A DNA stretch of 5,596 nucleotides from an uncultured Flammeovirgaceae bacterium. GTDB taxonomy: Bacteria; Bacteroidota; Bacteroidia; Cytophagales; Cyclobacteriaceae. The stretch lies in contig CAMLLI010000339.1 in assembly GCA_946480685.1 (NCBI GenBank), forward strand, positions 1 through 5,596, read 5' to 3'. A program made the translations under genes and the position numbers. Positions 1 to 5,596 of this stretch are shown in pieces. The notes under the pieces were generated by a model, which saw only the letters and a list, made by a program, of their open reading frames with translations, searched no databases and had not been told where the DNA came from. The first letter of the stretch is position 1, and each line of letters starts with the position of its first letter.

Positions 1-2
1 TT

Positions 3-284
3 AATAGTTTATTGCAGAGGATTCTTGATAAACAGAAGAAAATGAGAAGTAACGAAGCGCTCGCGGAAGCAGGCAAATTCGCTATGGATAACTACTCGCT
101 AATAATGATAAATTTTCCATTAGGAGATCACATCCAGAACATCTCGAATATTAAAGCCCTGGAAACATTACTGAGAGCAGTGCTCGAACCCTATAACACG
201 TATAAGCACAAAAGAAAAATTGATGAATCGCGTATACTGAACGAATATCTTACCAATACAGTTTTGGTTCCGTCTGTGAAGTAG
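3..284 (+). CDS. 3' end of an unrecognised protein gene, cut by the window start
   Basis: This frame is open from the left edge of the window to a TAG stop at 282-284, giving about 93 visible C-terminal residues. In-frame TTG (12) and ATG (42) codons exist, but no stop precedes them, so the real start probably lies outside the window. The visible part is hydrophilic and rich in Lys, Glu and Asn, apart from a short hydrophobic stretch (SLIMINFPLG, encoded around 100-129). It ends in a likely helical segment containing KALETLLRAVLEP and a basic run (YKHKRK). There is no signal peptide, transmembrane helix or catalytic motif that I recognise, and I cannot assign a family. A stand-alone small protein of 80 residues starting at ATG 42 is a possible alternative. 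That it is coding is inferred from the open frame and the reasonable amino-acid composition. Confidence 0.5.
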   Translation, partial: NSLLQRILDKQKKMRSNEALAEAGKFAMDNYSLIMINFPLGDHIQNISNIKALETLLRAVLEPYNTYKHKRKIDESRILNEYLTNTVLVPSVK

Positions 285-359
285 ACTCTAATAAAGAAGC
301 TCCGATAAATTTCCGGTCACAACTTTCATAATAGAAAACGACCGAACTTAAAACCCAAC

Positions 360-387
360 GGCTTCGGTATATAAAAAATTACCGGCC
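360..387. repeat. Bulged inverted repeat (hairpin) in the gap before the WG-repeat gene
   Basis: Bases 360-362 plus 365-369 (GGC, CGGTA) pair with 380-387 (TACCGGCC). This makes an 8-bp stem with a two-base TT bulge at 363-364 and an A/T-rich 10-base loop. No T-run follows on the + strand, so it is not a classical intrinsic terminator. It could still mark the 3' end of the upstream transcript or lie in the leader of the WG-repeat gene. Competing short pairings also exist (314-318 with 340-344, and 341-346 with 363-368), so the folded form is uncertain. The rest of the 285-458 gap shows no convincing promoter; TATATTTA at 403-410 is one base away from TAnnTTTG but lacks a -33 TTG. Confidence 0.35.
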
Positions 388-458
388 AAATTATCAAGAC
401 GATATATTTACTGTTTTTAACGTCAACTTAACTTCAGCACACAAGGGCATTTTTTAAC

Positions 459-1469
459 ATGTATCGGATCGTTTTACTTTCTCTCCTCGCGCTCATCATT
501 CAAACAACTTCGTTCGCACAGCAACAACAAACCGACCGCCTCCAGCGATTCAGGAAGAATGGTCTCTACGGTTTTATAAACAGCAGTAGGGATACCGTTG
601 CAGCTGCGCAGTGGGACTATGTCGATGATTTTTTCGCAGGCAAAGCGCGTGTGGAATACAAATCGAAGTGGGGCATGATTAACGCGAAAGGTGCTTACGT
701 TATTCCGCTGGAGTATGATAAAATTACCAATGTATCGGATGAAGGAATTGTTCGCCTTACACTCAACGGACTGATCGGTTACAAGCATGTAGACTCGGGC
801 GTAATGATCAGCGCCATTCAGTGGCAAGAGGCTGGTCCGTTTTACAAGGGCTTTGCCCTGGTGAAGAAAGACAACCACTACGGTATAATCAACACCAAAG
901 GCGTAGAGATTTGCCCTGCTATATATGATTACATCTACGATATATCAGCGCCACAAGAAATGGTGCGCGTAAAAAAAGATGAGAAGTTGGGCTTCATCAA
1001 CGCAGCGCGTAAACTTACTATACCGCTCAAGTTCTCGTACGCTGAAGATTTCAGTGATGGTCTCGCACTCGTGCAGGTAGTGGGCAGTGAAGTTTTTGAG
1101 TATATAGACAAAACCGGCAAATCTATACTTCGCGCCCCGACCGGTATTATGCCCGGTAAATTCACGGAAGGTTATGCCCTGGTGTTAAAAGGAAATGCCG
1201 ATGCTTATAAAGCCGGCTTCATCAACAAGCTGGGCAAAATAGTTATACCCATCGAGTGGGACGATGCCACTGAATTCCACAACGGACACGCTGCTGTAAA
1301 ACGCAACGGCAAATGGGGCTTCATCAACAAAACCGGCAAGCTGGTTGTAGACACACTGTACGATGAAATTACACCCTACAGCAAACAGGCTAAAGGCAAA
1401 CGCAACGGTCGATGGGAGAATTTGTTTGAACCGGAAACACCTGAGGAGGTGGTGGACGAGGTGCATTAA
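459..1469 (+). CDS. Secreted WG-repeat-containing protein
   Basis: This 336-residue protein begins with a signal peptide: hydrophobic residues 4-15, then a likely cleavage after S-F-A at residue 20, followed by QQQQ. The mature protein is almost entirely made of about eight degenerate repeats of 33-38 residues, starting near residues 33, 68, 102, 138, 174, 208, 245 and 283. The typical unit reads K-x-G-K-W-G-F-I-N-x-x-G-K, then I-P-x-x-Y-D, then an aromatic/Gly stretch and A-x-V-K. The clearest units are 68-80 (SKWGMINAKG) and 283-295 (NGKWGFINKTGK); units near 102 and 208 are much more diverged. These match the WG (KWG) repeat family, whose proteins are common in Bacteroidota, usually exported, and mostly of unknown function; a binding or structural role is the usual guess. 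The C-terminal tail (322-336) is acidic, and there is no T9SS-type sorting domain. ATG 459 is chosen because it precedes the signal peptide directly, with AAGGG at 443-447 as a possible but distant ribosome binding site. Confidence 0.9.
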   Translation: MYRIVLLSLLALIIQTTSFAQQQQTDRLQRFRKNGLYGFINSSRDTVAAAQWDYVDDFFAGKARVEYKSKWGMINAKGAYVIPLEYDKITNVSDEGIVRLTLNGLIGYKHVDSGVMISAIQWQEAGPFYKGFALVKKDNHYGIINTKGVEICPAIYDYIYDISAPQEMVRVKKDEKLGFINAARKLTIPLKFSYAEDFSDGLALVQVVGSEVFEYIDKTGKSILRAPTGIMPGKFTEGYALVLKGNADAYKAGFINKLGKIVIPIEWDDATEFHNGHAAVKRNGKWGFINKTGKLVVDTLYDEITPYSKQAKGKRNGRWENLFEPETPEEVVDEVH

Positions 1470-1560
1470 CATGTATCTTCAAACTTCCTATGAAACGCAT
1501 AATAATGCCTGCACTTAATATATAAGCAACGAAGAACTATATGCATATTTGAGCGAACTT

Positions 1561-2631
1561 ATGAATCAAAGTAAATCGGCAACTTCGTCTTTTGCATATA
1601 TTCCACAATTGGACTCCGTTCGGTTTCTCGCTTTCTTTTTAATATTTATACACCATACAAATGTTGCAGGAGTTCCCGCTATGTCTGGCCTGCAAAAGAT
1701 CGGATGGGTGGGCGTTGACGTCTTTTTATGTCTGTCCGCCTTTCTTCTTACACGCTTGTTGCTGATCGAAATACAAACACACAACCACATCAGTCTCGCC
1801 AAATTCTTTATGAGGAGAATTTTACGAATATGGCCTCTATATTTTGCATATCTGTTACTAATGCTTTCAATCTCCCTAATTGTATTTAAAACGAAGCAAG
1901 ATCTTTTTCGCTTTGCAACGCTAGCCACCTTCACCGACAATATTGCCACTGCCGTACACGGCTATAACCCACAGATCGCCACAGGTCATCTTTGGACCAT
2001 TTCGTACGAAGAACAATTTTACCTGGTGTTACCTTTTGTTATAATGTTTATCTCGCGTGCCACACATACAACACGCAAAACCATTCTCATCTGCATCACG
2101 GTGCTCGGCTTACTGAGCAGATTCATTTTTATATCTTGGCACGCAAGCCATCCGCAAATATGGGTTCTGCCAATAACTCACTTTGAATCAGTTATTGTAG
2201 GCTCCATTATGGCGCACTATCATAACCAGCTAAGAAATATACCCGTTGTAGTGCTTCTCGTAACCTTCATTGCAAGCCTGTGCGGGCTAATCCTCACTCC
2301 CCACGTAAGCGCAAGCAATATTCTTTTTTTCATCTCATATTCCAGTGCGGGCTTATTTTCCTTTGCAGTTGTAACATTAGCGATCAACAACGAATTTAAT
2401 TGGCTAAAAAAAATACTGCTGCTAAAACCGCTATGTTATCTGGGGAAAATATCGTACGGACTATACATCTTTCATCTGTTATCACTACTGGTAGTGTATC
2501 ATCTGAAGCCAACCAACAATTACTATATTAACAACCTTTTAGGACTAGCGCTTTGTATCGTTGGCGCAATGCTATCATACGAGATCTTAGAAAAACGCTT
2601 TCTAACTCTTAAAAGAAGAAACTATAGTTAG
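1561..2631 (+). CDS. Acyltransferase-3 family (OafA/YrhL-like) membrane O-acyltransferase
   Basis: This 356-residue polytopic inner-membrane protein has the full set of acyltransferase-3 landmarks. They are P-Q-L-D-S-V-R-F-L-A at 15-24, followed by the conserved first-helix histidines (H31, H32); G-V-D-V-F-L-C-L-S-A-F-L-L-T at 51-64; the RxxR motif R86-I-L-R89 followed by W-P-L-Y-F; L-W-T-I-S-Y-E-E-Q-F-Y-L at 144-155; S-Y-G-L-Y-I-F-H at 298-305; and E-K-R-F near the C-terminus (344-347). About ten hydrophobic helices are visible. Family members move acyl groups, often acetyl, from a cytoplasmic donor to glycans or lipids outside the membrane. The substrate here cannot be told from sequence. 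The protein has the usual length for a stand-alone domain and lacks the C-terminal SGNH domain found fused in some relatives. I chose ATG 1561 over an in-frame TTG at 1549, which would add only four residues. No strong ribosome binding site or own promoter is seen, so co-transcription with the upstream gene across about 90 bp is possible. Confidence 0.92.
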   Translation: MNQSKSATSSFAYIPQLDSVRFLAFFLIFIHHTNVAGVPAMSGLQKIGWVGVDVFLCLSAFLLTRLLLIEIQTHNHISLAKFFMRRILRIWPLYFAYLLLMLSISLIVFKTKQDLFRFATLATFTDNIATAVHGYNPQIATGHLWTISYEEQFYLVLPFVIMFISRATHTTRKTILICITVLGLLSRFIFISWHASHPQIWVLPITHFESVIVGSIMAHYHNQLRNIPVVVLLVTFIASLCGLILTPHVSASNILFFISYSSAGLFSFAVVTLAINNEFNWLKKILLLKPLCYLGKISYGLYIFHLLSLLVVYHLKPTNNYYINNLLGLALCIVGAMLSYEILEKRFLTLKRRNYS

Positions 2632-2675
2632 CAGTGTTACCGCTTTCGAAGCCTCAATCAACGGAATAATTCTTA

Positions 2676-2687
2676 ATCATATATGAT
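2676..2687. repeat. Perfect 12-bp palindrome upstream of the MBOAT promoter
   Basis: ATCATATATGAT is its own reverse complement. It lies in the 155-bp gap between the acyltransferase-3 and MBOAT genes, with its right edge 53 bp before the -7 box at 2741. This would suit an operator or regulator-binding site, but an AT-rich palindrome of this size can arise by chance, and no second copy was noticed nearby. Confidence 0.3.
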
Positions 2688-2740
2688 GCCCTTGTGCAGT
2701 GTTCGCCCCCAAAAAAAGTTCTGAACGTTACAAGAAAGTG

Positions 2741-2748
2741 TATCTTTG
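2741..2748 (+). promoter_or_regulatory. Bacteroidota-type promoter -7 box for the MBOAT-SGNH unit
   Basis: TATCTTTG matches the TAnnTTTG -7 consensus of the Bacteroidota primary sigma factor exactly. Upstream, GTTCTG at 2718-2723 is a weak stand-in for the -33 TTG element, with 17 bases between the two. Transcription would start near 2753-2756, giving a leader of about 30 bases before ATG 2787. The site fits a promoter placed in the only sizeable gap ahead of the two-gene acylation unit. Confidence 0.6.
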
Positions 2749-2786
2749 AAAAAACCTACCGAGAAAGATTATAAATCCTCTGCTCT

Positions 2787-4226
2787 ATGTTGTTTAACTC
2801 AATTGAGTTCTTTGTATTTTTCTGTGTCACCTTTTTTTTGTACTGGCTGGTTGATAGCAGCAGACTGCGTCTACAGAACTTCATTCTACTTGCAGCAAGC
2901 TATACCTTCTACAGCTGGTGGGATTATCGATTTTTATTCCTGTTAGTATTCTCTACACTGCTTTGTTACTTCTCGGGTCTCATGATTGATGCTGCACTGC
3001 CAGGTAAACCGAGTAGAAAAATCTGGCTTTACATCAGTGTCGTGGTGAATTTGGCATTTCTTGGCGTGTTCAAGTATTACAACTTTTTTATTGACTCATT
3101 CGCAGATCTTTTGCGGTTTGCCGGGATTCAAGCTCACGTCTCAACGCTACGGATAATTCTTCCTGTTGGGATATCCTTTTATACGTTTCATGGTCTTTCT
3201 TATGTTTTTGACATCTATTATGGGCGAGTAAAGCCAACCAAGAACTTCGTGGATTATTCACTTTTTGTGAGCTTTTTCCCTTTGTTAGTGGCTGGGCCGA
3301 TAGAACGTGCGACTCATCTGCTTCCTCAAATTCAAAGCCCTCGGAAATTTGACTCGGGATTAGCCGTAAACGGACTGCGGCAAATTTTATGGGGTCTTTT
3401 TAAGAAAATAGTAATTGCCGATAATTGTGCCGTCTATGTTAATCAGATATTCGACAACAATGAGATTTACACAGGCAGTACCTTGCTTTTAGGAGCGCTG
3501 CTTTTTGCATTTCAAATCTATGGAGACTTTTCAGGTTATTCAGATATCGCCTCGGGAATCTCCCGACTTCTGGGATTTGAATTGATTCGAAATTTTGCCT
3601 TCCCATATTTTTCTCGCGACATCGCAGAGTTTTGGAGAAGGTGGCACATTTCCCTCTCAAGCTGGTTTAAAGATTATGTATACATACCCCTTGGAGGCTC
3701 TCGACTTGGATTAGCCGGGCAAATACGTAATACGTTTTTCATTTTTATTATAAGCGGATTTTGGCATGGTGCAAACTGGACTTTTATTATTTGGGGAGCT
3801 TTGAATGCCCTATATTTTCTACCGCTTTTACTGTTTCAAAAGAATCGTCAGAACTTAGGCATTGTGGCAAAAGGCAGGTTGATACCGTCACTTACCGAGC
3901 TAAGTCAAATGGGCATAACATTTATGCTAACAGTTTTAGCATGGATCTTTTTCCGTGCTGAAAGTATAGGGCATGCAATTGAATATTGTTCCAAAATTTT
4001 TAGTTCATCTCTGTTCGAGCCACTAGTGTTTACTCCATATGTTTTATTCGCACTGATCATTTTCTTTCTTACAGTGGAGTGGTTTGGGCGCGAAGGAAAC
4101 TTTGCACTTGAAGGAGCCGCAACAAAGTGGCCAAGATCTGCCAGATGGCTTTTTTACAACGTAATAATGCTTTGCATAGCAATTTTTGGAGGCAAAGCAG
4201 AGACATTTATTTATTTTCAATTTTAG
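2787..4226 (+). CDS. MBOAT-family membrane O-acyltransferase (AlgI/PatA/DltB-like)
   Basis: This 479-residue polytopic membrane protein has the usual length for AlgI-type enzymes. It starts with the characteristic M-L-F-N-S-I-E-F, which supports ATG 2787, and ends in F-I-Y-F-Q-F as relatives do. Family blocks in order: L-P-V-G-I-S-F-Y-T-F-H at 125-135; F-P-L-L-V-A-G-P-I-E-R at 164-174; Y-G-D-F-S-G-Y-S-D-I-A at 245-255; F-W-R-R-W-H-I-S-L-S-S-W at 282-293 with conserved H287; and G-F-W-H-G-A-N-W at 324-331 with H327, the expected catalytic histidine. These enzymes carry an acyl group, commonly acetyl, from the cytoplasm through the membrane to an extracytoplasmic partner. In alginate, peptidoglycan and teichoic-acid systems that partner is an SGNH-fold protein, and such a gene begins 8 bp downstream here. 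The natural acceptor is unknown, and AlgI, PatA and DltB cannot be told apart by eye, so no symbol is given. No clear Shine-Dalgarno sequence precedes the start, and the promoter at 2741 probably drives it. Confidence 0.95.
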   Translation: MLFNSIEFFVFFCVTFFLYWLVDSSRLRLQNFILLAASYTFYSWWDYRFLFLLVFSTLLCYFSGLMIDAALPGKPSRKIWLYISVVVNLAFLGVFKYYNFFIDSFADLLRFAGIQAHVSTLRIILPVGISFYTFHGLSYVFDIYYGRVKPTKNFVDYSLFVSFFPLLVAGPIERATHLLPQIQSPRKFDSGLAVNGLRQILWGLFKKIVIADNCAVYVNQIFDNNEIYTGSTLLLGALLFAFQIYGDFSGYSDIASGISRLLGFELIRNFAFPYFSRDIAEFWRRWHISLSSWFKDYVYIPLGGSRLGLAGQIRNTFFIFIISGFWHGANWTFIIWGALNALYFLPLLLFQKNRQNLGIVAKGRLIPSLTELSQMGITFMLTVLAWIFFRAESIGHAIEYCSKIFSSSLFEPLVFTPYVLFALIIFFLTVEWFGREGNFALEGAATKWPRSARWLFYNVIMLCIAIFGGKAETFIYFQF

Positions 4227-4234
4227 TAGGTACA

Positions 4235-5371
4235 ATGGCTAGGAGTGTATTACCAGATATAATAGGTCTCTGTCGGAGAACTACCTCATTTGTAATTTTT
4301 ACATTAATAATAGCAATTGTAATAGAGTTAGCTTTGTCCGTCATTAATTTGTTTATATCTCTTCCGTTTCCGGCCCCTTCATATAATAAAGCACTTGTTA
4401 ACACCAAGAGCCTTCATGCAGATATAGAACCTTCTTTTGGAGTTTGGCATCAAGCGAACTACAAGGCGCGACAAACAGGTGCTTGTTTTGATGCTATATT
4501 TACAACGAACAAATGGGGAGCACGCGATGACAATTGGACTTCAACACCAACGAATATACATCGAGGGCTGCTGCTGGGAGATTCTTTTATGGAAGGATAC
4601 GGTGTAAATGAGCAAGACCGGGCGTCCGAAATTTTCGAACAGAAAACAAATACAAAAGTCCTAAACCTTGCTACAGCCGGCCACTGCGGACCGACCCAGT
4701 ATCGTTTGATATATAACGCATTTAAGGATTCATTGGATCACGACTTTGTACTTGTAGGTTTAAATCTACCCAACGAGCTGGAAGACGAAGACATCTCGAT
4801 GTGGAAAAACAAAAGACGATACCGTCCATATCTAGTAGGCAACTATCCAAACTATGAATTAACATACGCAACTGTACCTTTGGAGCAGTCTATATATGGA
4901 AGTACAAAAACAAAGCAATCTCTTATTAAAAATCTTTTATCAGAATACTCCTCCCTATACCATTGCATGACCTACCTCATGGAGCATGGTGCTTCTGCGG
5001 AGATAGATTTAAAAGTTCATTCCAGACAAAATCATACTAGTAACAGCTTTGACGAAGAAAGTGCGATGAAAGTTGTATACAATATGGAGATGATACAACA
5101 TCTAGCAGGTACGAAGCCGGTATATGTTTTCTTTGTACCCAACCTTGAGTTTATTCAGAATAGCAACAACAATATTTTTACTTTTATAGCCCAACAACTA
5201 CTCCAAAGGAATATACAATTGCTGGACATTGGTAAATATCTTAAGAATCAAAATGACGGAAAATTATTTCTTGACTGTGATGTGCACTGGAGTATTGAAG
5301 GCAATAGAAGAATTGGGGAAGCCCTTGGAGCAGCCTATCAGAATGTTCCGAGCGATAAACTAAGCCGGTAG
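4235..5371 (+). CDS. Membrane-anchored SGNH/GDSL hydrolase-like partner of the MBOAT protein
   Basis: This 378-residue protein has one N-terminal transmembrane helix (about residues 17-40, FVIFTLIIAIVIELALSVIN) and a large, probably periplasmic domain. SGNH landmarks are present: L-L-L-G-D-S-F-M-E-G-Y-G-V at 112-124 with nucleophile S117; N-L-A-T-A-G-H-C-G-P-T-Q at 144-155 for block II; V-G-L-N-L-P-N-E-L-E-D at 174-184, where N180 (or N177) would be the block III Asn; and D-V-H-W-S-I-E-G-N at 349-357 with the D349/H351 pair. The full Ser-Asp-His set suggests an active esterase or acyltransferase. With the MBOAT gene just 8 bp upstream, the likely role is putting acyl groups on, or removing them from, an exported glycan, like AlgJ/AlgX or PatB; this is inferred from context. 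The frame extends upstream to an ATG at 4127, but that would overlap the MBOAT gene by 100 bp and add 36 non-hydrophobic residues before the anchor. ATG 4235, with TAGG at 4227-4230, fits better. Confidence 0.88.
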   Translation: MARSVLPDIIGLCRRTTSFVIFTLIIAIVIELALSVINLFISLPFPAPSYNKALVNTKSLHADIEPSFGVWHQANYKARQTGACFDAIFTTNKWGARDDNWTSTPTNIHRGLLLGDSFMEGYGVNEQDRASEIFEQKTNTKVLNLATAGHCGPTQYRLIYNAFKDSLDHDFVLVGLNLPNELEDEDISMWKNKRRYRPYLVGNYPNYELTYATVPLEQSIYGSTKTKQSLIKNLLSEYSSLYHCMTYLMEHGASAEIDLKVHSRQNHTSNSFDEESAMKVVYNMEMIQHLAGTKPVYVFFVPNLEFIQNSNNNIFTFIAQQLLQRNIQLLDIGKYLKNQNDGKLFLDCDVHWSIEGNRRIGEALGAAYQNVPSDKLSR

Positions 5372-5596
5372 TACAACACCTAGCAGATGGGATTGATAAC
5401 AATACATTTTCCACAATCGTCCTGAATCGCTGTGCTTTGCGTAAACGTCCCACTCTTGATACTCGTTGAAATAACACTATTAATGTATAATTACCGCAGG
5501 CTATCATTTTTACAGGACTGGTATATTTGCCGCTATCTCATTCAGAAATCCAAAATTTGAAACGGAAGGGTATGACACCAAACTGACCATTCAAAA
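5372..5596. other. Non-coding tail downstream of the SGNH gene
   Basis: No convincing gene is seen in these 225 bases on either strand. There is no strong hairpin with a T-run to mark a terminator for the MBOAT-SGNH unit. The only notable element is a promoter-like box at 5522-5529. The next gene probably starts beyond the window. Confidence 0.5.
5522..5529 (+). promoter_or_regulatory. Possible Bacteroidota -7 promoter box for a gene beyond the window
   Basis: TATATTTG matches TAnnTTTG exactly, but no TTG is seen at the expected -33 distance (about 5498-5505 reads AGGCTATC). A start of transcription near 5535 would point to a gene to the right of the window. An 8-base match with two free positions is expected by chance now and then in AT-rich DNA. 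Confidence 0.3.

Noticed and set aside
474..878. Minus-strand open frame of 134 codons inside the WG-repeat gene
   Set aside because: It is fully antisense to a gene with a clear signal peptide and repeats, and it has no recognisable domain.
1490..1525. 11-codon open frame (MKRIIMPALNI) between the WG-repeat and AT3 genes
   Set aside because: It is too short to support. It has no codon run typical of an attenuator leader and no following hairpin.
1544..1551. CATATTTG as a -7 promoter box for the AT3 gene
   Set aside because: The first base mismatches TAnnTTTG. It would place transcription start almost at the start codon, and no -33 TTG is visible at the right distance.
2642..2652. GCTTTCGAAGC as a terminator after the AT3 gene
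   Set aside because: The stem is only 4 bp and no T-run follows.
2631..2703. Direct repeat GCAGTGTT at 2631-2638 and 2696-2703
   Set aside because: Only 8 bases match, there are no inverted ends between the copies, and the enclosed 57 bp does not look like a mobile element. Chance is likely.
2746..2946. + strand frame of 66 codons overlapping the MBOAT start
   Set aside because: It overlaps the conserved MBOAT N-terminus in another frame, begins with TTG inside the promoter box, and has no family features.
5241..5507. Minus-strand open frame of 88 codons overlapping the SGNH gene end and the tail
   Set aside because: About half of it is antisense to the well-supported SGNH coding region, including the conserved DVHW block. 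Its composition (many Arg, Cys and Ser) looks like a shadow frame, and no motif is visible.
5483..5560. Small + strand open frame of 25 codons (ATG 5483) in the tail
   Set aside because: It has no ribosome binding site and overlaps the candidate promoter box. A 25-codon frame is expected by chance.

Overview
The window most likely comes from a member of the Bacteroidota. This rests on a TAnnTTTG-type -7 promoter box upstream of one gene, weak or absent Shine-Dalgarno sequences, moderately AT-rich DNA, and the style of the WG-repeat and MBOAT/SGNH proteins. Genus or species cannot be read from the sequence. All supported genes lie on the + strand.

Layout: positions 3-284 hold the 3' end of an unrecognised gene cut by the window edge. 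A 174-bp gap with a bulged hairpin follows. Next is a secreted WG-repeat protein (459-1469). After about 90 bp comes a full-length acyltransferase-3 (OafA-like) integral membrane protein (1561-2631). A 155-bp gap carries a 12-bp palindrome and a good Bacteroidota-type promoter (2741-2748). This leads into a tight two-gene unit: an MBOAT-family O-acyltransferase of the AlgI/PatA/DltB type (2787-4226) and, 8 bp later, a membrane-anchored SGNH/GDSL-hydrolase-like protein (4235-5371). The last 225 bp hold no convincing gene, only a possible promoter box for a gene beyond the window.

Function: the MBOAT-SGNH pair matches the general plan of exported-polysaccharide O-acylation systems (AlgI with AlgJ/AlgX, PatA with PatB, DltB with DltD). 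In these, a membrane protein passes an acyl group across the inner membrane and an extracytoplasmic SGNH-fold partner places it on, or removes it from, a glycan. The neighbouring acyltransferase-3 protein belongs to a separate family that also usually acylates glycans or lipids across the membrane. The locus therefore looks like a cell-surface acyl-decoration region, with two unrelated acyltransferase types side by side. No glycosyltransferase, polymerase or flippase is visible here, so the acceptor glycan is unknown. The WG-repeat protein has no evident link to acylation.

These are recognisable families. I see no CRISPR array, tRNA, rRNA, insertion sequence or clearly undescribed system.
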